Part shown: piece after piece, positions 57,080 through 64,000 of the stretch
Numbering within the stretch: the first letter of the stretch is position 1
Layout: every line of letters begins with the position of its first letter
NCBI GenBank assembly: GCA_900618425.1
Contig: UZAN01040296.1
Coordinates: forward strand, 1-64,000
Source of the DNA: Echinostoma caproni
Taxonomy: Eukaryota; Platyhelminthes; Trematoda; Plagiorchiida; Echinostomatidae
Direction: 5' to 3'
DNA: 64,000 bases
Notes under the pieces: generated by a model
Database searches by the model: none
Seen by the model: only the letters and a program-made list of their open reading frames with translations
Told to the model about the DNA's origin: nothing
Program-made: the position numbers and the translations under genes

Positions 57080-60000
57080 ACCAATGGCCTTCGGGTTTTT
57101 GATTCAGTTGGAAACACTCACACCGGACTAATTTAAATGAATAAATATTCGTTCTACTGAAATAGAAATGTTTGACCAGCAGCACTGGAACTCGAATCTC
57201 ACAGCCCATTTTACATCAGCATTTACAATAGTATGTATTAGGTAGATGGATATCAACTCGTAATCCGATTCTAAATACTTCCTGAGTGAACAAGCGCTGA
57301 ACAACTAAGATAGTTTAAACTATCTAAAAAATCACATCTACACCTGTTCTCGTAATTTAACAGTCATTAGCCGCGATTTATTTGTCCCATTGCAAACACC
57401 TCGTTAGAGTACCTACCGATATTGACGAAAAGTCAGATATCGATACGGAACGGCGCACGACAATCTGTTCTGAGTGAAATTGACTAGACAATGTAATAAG
57501 GCAATGAAGTAAAACTCAAATAATAAGTTTTAATACCTGCTTTTCTTCTTTTTTTGTTATACTTATTTGTCAAGATTCCATGCGTACTCCATGCGTGCGT
57601 TGTTACAATCAAATGTCAGTCTCTGTCAGTCAATCATCTGAGCTGCAAATTTCTTGCGCATTACCTCAGTGTTTGGTTTGATATCTAGTCTGCTTGAAAT
57701 ATTAAACATTCTTACTGCTAGATTCTCATTGTCTCTACTTTAACAGCTTCGTCACGTCAAAGCAGCGGCTTATGTGACCGAGGGATACAGCTATCAATTT
57801 CAGTCGTAAAGGAGGTACAGTGCCTAAATCACATGCACACTGGAATTCTTCTAGAAATTAAGCAGTGCTGTGACCTGTTGTCATCATTAGGGCAGTTCTT
57901 TTGGTCACTGACCTTGAGGCACTTTATTTTCGTCCAAAAAGTGAACCTCGCTGCCTCCTCAGCTTAAATTCTGAAGGTACTAAGGTACTTCAATTCCAGG
58001 AACGTGTCGGACTCTGGTTCTTAAATAATTTTTATGTTGAAAGTGTTTACTGAACAGCTTGCGTTACCTATTGAAGAGTTGTTCAGTTTGTGTATGTCCT
58101 CTAGTAATAGCCTTGATTGCTGGGGGTTCTTCCCTTATGCTTCCCTATTCAACGAAAGACCAATCAAAGTACTGACCGGTTGGTGGTACCTCATAGCTGT
58201 TGAAAATTTGAAAACAATTTGACTAGGCCGAATGGATCCGTTGTCTTCTGCTCAAAATCAGTGTTCACTTCCCCTCCAAATGCTGTTACCCAGATTACCC
58301 GCTCAACAGCTTCCACCTTATGAATGGAACCGTTCAGTTAATTTTCTTATGCATTTGAGGTCGCTGGTATTCTTATTCAACGTCTCTGTGATTTCAGCCT
58401 GAAACTCGTTGTGTTCAGTATCACTTATTCTCAGGCTAGGCTTGATTCATTTTTGTAGTTGCTCGTTCGAAGTTAATCTGAGGTTTTTAAGGGTGAGATT
58501 TCACCTCCATTCTTCTTTTGCTGTGTACAGGTAACCTTTTAATCCGTACCATTGACATTCCTGTAAGGTCGCTGAACAACGTGGTTATAAGTTGTCCTTC
58601 CACTGACAGTCTTCGTCAGCACAAGGCTGACCCCGATCATTGATGTCTGATGTTGACAGAAGTGTTGATGTTCCTTCTAGCTTTAGAATAGGCTATCATT
58701 ATCAGACACGTTTCAATAGCTTGAAAGAACTTACTGTTGTTAATGATATCATTTCGATGACTGACACCGTGCAATCGCTTAGAGTCACTTGTTGAAACCC
58801 TTTACATTGAGGTTTGAAGACTGTCTTTTGGCGCTGTCGAACCTGAAACTGTCGCTTTTTCCCAAATGCATTACTAATATTTGAATTATTGCTCGTTCCA
58901 CCCCCATGTTTCCCCAGGTCCAAAAAGAGGAGACTTTATACTCATTTTCAGACCTCGTGAACCTCTTTCCCGTTGTTTTGCGATTCCAAGACTATCTTGT
59001 ATGATTGCATTGTGTTCAAGCATTTTGATGAATGCGCTAAACTCACCTGTCATACAATTCCCAATGAAGAATTCTATATGTATGATGATCCCAATAGATA
59101 GATCTCACTCGTAGATTTGTTCCTAATTAAGGTGTTTTTCTGAATGTACTTTCATGTACTGAAACATCCTCCTCTCTAATACTGTCCATATGGTAGTGTC
59201 CCAGTCAGCTTTCATTATGCACTTGAAAAATCTCCTCTCAACTCAGTGTTGTCCTTCTTTTATTACATTCAGTAGTTTTTCACTTCACTTCCCACACTGC
59301 ATGTGCACATTTCTTCGCTGCCCCAGGTTTACTTCCATCTTTTTGAAAGATGCCTACTCTCACAAATGCTCAAACTGTCATCGTGGTACTGTTTTCAAAT
59401 CGGGTTTGTCATGGTTCCACAATAAAGTTTGAATGAGGTTATCTGAATGAATCTACTTTCGCAATGCACATTAATTGTGGTTAACCGGACCTAGGCGTAG
59501 AGAACAACCGACAAATGTATCCCATCCTCCCCACAACAGGATGAAGAGAGTCACGTGAGCGACCAAAAGTTCAAAAGAACTTAATCGTTGACCACTGAGT
59601 GCGCTACGTACCAAGTATACAAGCAGAGTGATGCATTCATTCATTATTTTTGATCATTTGTGTGCATTGAAAAATCACTTTCATGAAAATTATAATATCA
59701 ATAAAAAGAATAATAATAATCAAACGTTCATGCTTGGATTATTGTGCTATTGTGTAGTTCTGCAGGGGTCTATGGGATACAAATGCAATCAAGTATTGTA
59801 TGGCTAATCAATGCTCACCGTGGAATACACAAAACAGTAGTTGCCATGTTGAACGTTCTTTGAGTGACTTAAATATAGGTAAAATATATAGGTAAATATA
59901 GGTAAACTTCTCAAAGCATGCGATTATCTCATCGCACCGTTATTGTTCAATCAAATGTGCGTTCCACTGCAAAATCAGACCAAATTACAAAAGGAAATCT

Positions 60001-60400
60001 ACGAAACCGGTTATTGTTTTGACAATTTTTCGAAACGGTTATTTTTCAATACCATTTATTGAAATAATCATGAATAATTATATTCTATGCACAAGCGATT
60101 TTCAAATCAGCGACCTGCAGTGGGCCCAAAAGAAATGTTGAGTTGCACAATATATCTAGAAATAAAGATGTTAGATGATGGTAGTGGTTTCTAAAACTGG
60201 TTCACTGAACAGATGATATAGTACCTCAAGCCGGTTTGCCATCGCCACTTAGTCAGGACATGCGAGTATTTGTGATTACTCTTATGATATTATATTACTA
60301 TTTATGACTCGTATTCTCACCGAGATTCAACTATTTCATTCATCAAGACTTAGTCACTTCAGAATGAGATCCTTGATAATCCGGGGATTTGCGTTTTTTA
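57080..60400. other. No firm gene; possible old retroelement remnants
   Basis: The plus-strand frame at 58034-58222 (QLALPIEELFSLCMSSS, then DCWG) resembles the RT entry region of CR1/Jockey elements (FSLCMSSS..P..W), a weak match. A minus-strand frame at 58702-58923 is basic and Gln-rich. Between 58880 and 59432 the plus strand has two unremarkable open frames. Otherwise AT-rich. Confidence 0.3.
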
Positions 60401-60411
60401 GTAAAACATAC

Positions 60412-60607
60412 CGAGATGCATGAATTCTGATTTCTGCCGTTTCTCATCAGTCATTTCCTCTAGAAGATTTGGAAAAAAAGGATTTATATTTTTCTCTGTG
60501 GTTGAAAAATCTAATGTTATGCAATAATTCTTCATCCCATACACGTGGATTGAACCTTTTCCTCTTTGCACAATTTGGTGATAAATGTGATCTGCTCTCA
60601 ATATGTA
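60412..60607 (-). CDS. Gene Z, candidate exon (well supported)
   Basis: On the minus strand the acceptor TTATCTGTTTTCTAATTAAG precedes 60607 and the donor CTCG|GTATGT follows 60412. All 196 bases are open, phase 0 in and 1 out. The peptide contains YILRADHIYHQIVQRGKGSI, VYGMKNYCITLDFSTTEKN and LLEEMTDEKRQKSEFMHL. Both sites are strong and phases fit the neighbours at 61848 and 56137. Confidence 0.55.
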
Positions 60608-61847
60608 CTTAATTAGAAAACAGATAATTTTTCATTGTATAAAACATGCATTGAAAGTAGACGATGCAACGGATACTGGCTTTTGTTTGTATTGAGGAAA
60701 TGTTCTGTTTCGGCTAATCCACTCTTGGTCGCTCCTAAAAGTCGTTTCTTTGTTCATATCATTAAGGCCAGATTAGAGCTTATCGTGGTGCAAAATAAAC
60801 GGTGCAAAGGGTAAACGAGTCTGTCCGTTACTGAATATGATCAACGTGCCATCGGAAAATTGTGATTCTAGTGTGACGTAAACAGTGGTTATAATTAGAA
60901 TACTCACAGGTTTTCCGTTTAGCTCCCAGTTGTCCCAGTGGCGGAATGTGTTACTTTACTTTTAGCGTAAACGTAAATGAGATGCAATAATCTTCTGAAA
61001 ATGATAGGGCTTGCTGTTATTGTTGTTGTTCTAACTCGAGGATTTCACCAAGATGCATGAAAATCTAAACTGATTTGGTGACAGAACACTCTCTTCCTGA
61101 TTACGGATCTCGGCTAGTAGTTGACTATCGAATCCTTATGTTTACAAACGTCGCAAAAGTATCGATTATTACGGATGACCACCATGAGTTTGCTGGTGAT
61201 GTGAGTCAGCTAACTGACCGGAAGACAACATCTGTTTATGCTAATTCGCCTTACGAGTTGTTTTGCATTGCTAGTTCTTCATGGTGGATTCGGTGCATGA
61301 AGTCGACCGATCGAACCCCCTTTGAATAATCCTAGATACATTTTACTTCTGTTACGTCCGGGTTGTTTTGGACTGATGCGCATCATCGCTGCCCTTGCAA
61401 ATTCTCATTCCCGTTCATTTTGTGTTTCATCTTTGCACCTGCAGTGGTCAGATCAGTATTCAGGAAGGGTACCGTTGTTATTCAGAGCTGTCAATGTGCA
61501 TTCAGAGGAACTTGATGTGATTGCTTAGTGTTTTCTGATTATTTATTTGCTGTAGTAAATATTTGTTAGCACTGAGAGACATGCAATAATTTTTTATTTC
61601 AACAGATCCCAATGGGCTTATATCACTCATATCAAGCGATCAATTTCAATGCAAGACAAACTGCAATATTGGCAGAGATGAATTGAAAATTATGCTTTCA
61701 GTCTTTTTTAATTTATCTTTTTTTGCATTTCACACTCTTATTTTTAGTTCATTTTTGTTAGAAATCTTGTTAATGACGGACACAGCGCACTGGATGGATG
61801 TTAATTTAATTTTAGGACTGATCAGCAGTGCGTAGTGTTGCTTTTAC

Positions 61848-61929
61848 CTGTAAATAGTCGTATGAGATAAACCAAAGGTAAGTTCTCCCAACTCTAAATG
61901 TTACTTCACTGAGAACATTCACTTGAATT
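61848..61929 (-). CDS. Gene Z, candidate exon
   Basis: The acceptor GGAATCAATTATCCTGTTAG precedes 61929 on the minus strand and TTTACAG|GTAAAA follows 61848. One base plus 27 codons: IQVNVLSEVTFRVGRTYLW then FISYDYLQ. It exits in phase 0, as the next exon requires. The frame is also open upstream to an ATG at 62018, so an alternative is that this is a first exon 62018-61848. Confidence 0.5.
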
Positions 61930-62972
61930 CTAACAGGATAATTGATTCCAAAAGATAAACAAGGTTTTTTCCAGAGGTATGAGGTAAATGAGTGTGAAAA
62001 AACTTGACTTTCGTTCATTTTTTTATTTCATACGACTCCTTGTGGAGCAATACAACATCACAGTCACAGTTCCATCGTTGTTCTCTAATCTGTATGACAT
62101 CTTTCTCCCGGTAATCTACTTCCTGGTCTTCAATTTCCAACTGTCTTTTTCGTAATCATGGATATACTGAATGACTGGATTAATGAATATTCCGATTGGA
62201 CTTGGCAAAATTCTCATCCGAAAACATGAACGTCCTTTTACCTACACCATCAACACTGTCACTTCCATAACCCGTGTGGACAGAGATAGAAAACCCGCAA
62301 CGGAAATATCGATATTTTTCTACCCTCAATATCATCATCGATTTATTTGCTTCACCCTATATCCATCTACATGTGCAGGTTGAAGGTCACATTAACCCTA
62401 TCTACCGATGTTCTTTTCATCTGAAGAACTATTCTGAAATGTACTTCTATTCTGAGATTCTCATTGTTCCCTGGGTGAAAATAGGTAGAAATAAACCATG
62501 TCCTCAGTCTTGCGGAACGTTCACGCTCAAGCAGGAACTGACACACACCGACAAAAGAATGAATGAGCTAAACTAATAAAATCAAATTATGGAATTGTAT
62601 TAAACGTAATACAATTGTAAAAGATCAAACGAGATTTCCATAAACCTCTTCCAAATAAAGCATAGCGCACATATGAGTGCGTTTGGCTCACTAAATCTAT
62701 CTAGTGAAGATCTTTCTCTCTCCATCACATTAATTCGGTATTTTTTGGAGGAACTAAAACCGCTAAAATAACAACTCATAAAAATGCTTATGAGATCCGA
62801 GTCGGACTTTTGTTTTTACGAATCGGATCATTCTAAATACTATGATTGTGTTACAGTGAAAGTATGTCATAATGTAGTTCATTCCTGACTCAGTATGGTG
62901 TGGCATATTCCAACGCATAGAAACGTGACATTTTGAATTTGTTTCACTGCTCCCCACAAATTTCTCACTCAC

Positions 62973-63008
62973 ACTCATATTGTGGCACGACGGTGGCAAG
63001 ACAGAACA
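62973..63008 (-). CDS. Possible 36-bp micro-exon of gene Z
   Basis: On the minus strand a C-rich acceptor (TTCACCCACCCACCCGCCAG, intronic) precedes 63008 and ATGAGT|GTGAGT follows 62973. The exon is 36 bases and could be symmetric phase 0 (CSVLPPSCHNMS), matching the phase-0 end of 63179-63383. Its exit phase does not fit 61929, so another exon would be needed. Confidence 0.25.
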
Positions 63009-63178
63009 CTGGCGGGTGGGTGGGTGAACGGCTGGGAAGGAATCCGGGCTCAATTATTCACTGGATCGATGCGAGCTAGCTTTGACCTAATCACACATGC
63101 TGGAGCACATCAACCCAAAATCCTGTCTGCGTTGACTGGCTGCTGCGTACACAGTTGTTTTGTCCGACCGCGGCCTAC

Positions 63179-63383
63179 CTCCATCCGGATATGATCAGTA
63201 ATTAGTTGGTTGGGGACAGATCTATAGTTCATACATTGGCTTGAAAAAACGGGTACGAAAAACTTCCATATTTTATTCGCTTCCGAAACGACTGCATCAG
63301 GCCTGCATTTGTAGACTGCTGTATGTTCTATCCCTCCTTTTTTATCAAGCATCCACGGTTGACGATGTTTTGTAAATTCGGTG
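63179..63383 (-). CDS. Gene Z, candidate upstream exon
   Basis: On the minus strand TGCATTATCCACTTCAAG precedes 63383 and CGGATGGAG|GTAGGC follows 63179. One base plus 68 codons are open: TEFTKHRQPWMLDKKGG, EHTAVYKCRPDAVVSEANKI and FFVPVFSSQCMNYRSVPNQL. The frame also extends upstream to an ATG near 63418, so this may instead be the first coding exon. Unrecognised. Confidence 0.45.
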
Positions 63384-64000
63384 CTTGAAGTGGATAATGC
63401 ATGGTACAGCCCGCACATGTACACAAGCGTTCATGAAAAATTTCTATCTGGACAAACTTTTAATAACATCACTCATTTTGACTAAAAACAATACTGATTC
63501 AAATTGTTGCCGGTTTGGTCTAATAGAAATAATACTCTCTTATCGTTGCAGCTTTAAAGGTGGTAAGAAATTACCACAGATTTATGCCATTAAGAGTCAG
63601 TTTGTTTTGTGTCATCTGCTCATCATGTGATCAAAAGGAAAATGAATAAATCGATTATCCACGTGCGCTTGTTCAGTTGCTCCGAGAGATCACGCTGCGT
63701 GTTGTGATTAAAAACTGACCTGGTGGTTTGATAAAAAAGGCCAGTTTTGCCAGACTGGACCAATCCAATGCGAATTCCCTAAAGGACACTTTGGCATTCA
63801 GTAGGCACCAAAACCCGGTGTTGTATCCTGTTCCATGCACACGTTTTCACATTGGGAAGGACAACGTGTCGGCAAGATAATATGAATTTAGTCACCTTGT
63901 CTATTCAAAACTGTTTCGAGGTGTACATTGGCATCCAAGGCCAAAGAATAAGACGACAACAACAACAAAACTACTACAACGACGAGCGGGGAAGAATAAC

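Noticed and set aside
63955..63990. Possible start of a CRISPR or satellite array
   Set aside because: It is only a short AAC/GAC-rich simple repeat at the window edge; no spaced repeats occur anywhere in the window.

Overview
This window looks like nuclear DNA of a parasitic flatworm, most likely a trematode (fluke). The base composition is moderately AT-rich. Protein-coding signal comes as short pieces bounded by GT..AG sites, with very short introns (about 40-100 nt) mixed with multi-kilobase ones. Decayed CR1/Jockey- and RTE-like non-LTR retrotransposon pieces are scattered throughout, including C-termini of the WLETLSDMA type that I associate with fluke elements. tRNA-derived short repeats and simple repeats are common. 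No bacterial operon, phage or CRISPR structure is present. The species cannot be named from the sequence alone.

Layout. 0-5 kb: a SINE-like repeat, a broken reverse transcriptase between two direct repeats, and a 208-bp foldback. 5.8-6.9 kb: two plus-strand exons joined by a 52-nt intron, and one minus-strand exon. 7-23 kb: mostly repeats, including a hairpin built from a SINE, a decayed endonuclease, and a roughly 3.2-kb minus-strand non-LTR element (18.2-21.4 kb) interrupted by an assembly gap; two candidate membrane-type exons lie at 10.8 and 11.9 kb. 23.8-36.4 kb: a plus-strand gene (called Y here) starts at 23848 with a 40-nt first intron and may run through exons at 25.2, 28.9, 34.9 and 36.2 kb. 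On the opposite strand a second gene (X) starts at 33163 and runs down to at least 28.6 kb, so the two appear interleaved. 40-48 kb: further plus-strand exons, including a compact three-exon gene end at 44.2-44.7 kb, and more SINE copies. 50.9-52.6 kb: the clearest coding region, a 339-residue open frame with a PTB-like domain followed by acidic and proline-rich segments and a probable small last exon. 53.4-63.4 kb: minus-strand exons that mostly join in phase into one gene (Z), with a separate two-exon reading frame just downstream of it.

All exon calls were made by eye from splice consensus, open frame and phase agreement. They are candidates rather than proven genes, and most of the encoded proteins are not recognisable to me. 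I found no convincing new molecular system. The observations most worth checking are the phase-consistent genes X, Y and Z, the tiny introns (40 nt, and a doubtful 14-nt GT..AG interruption), the interleaved opposite-strand genes, and the hairpins formed by inverted SINE copies.
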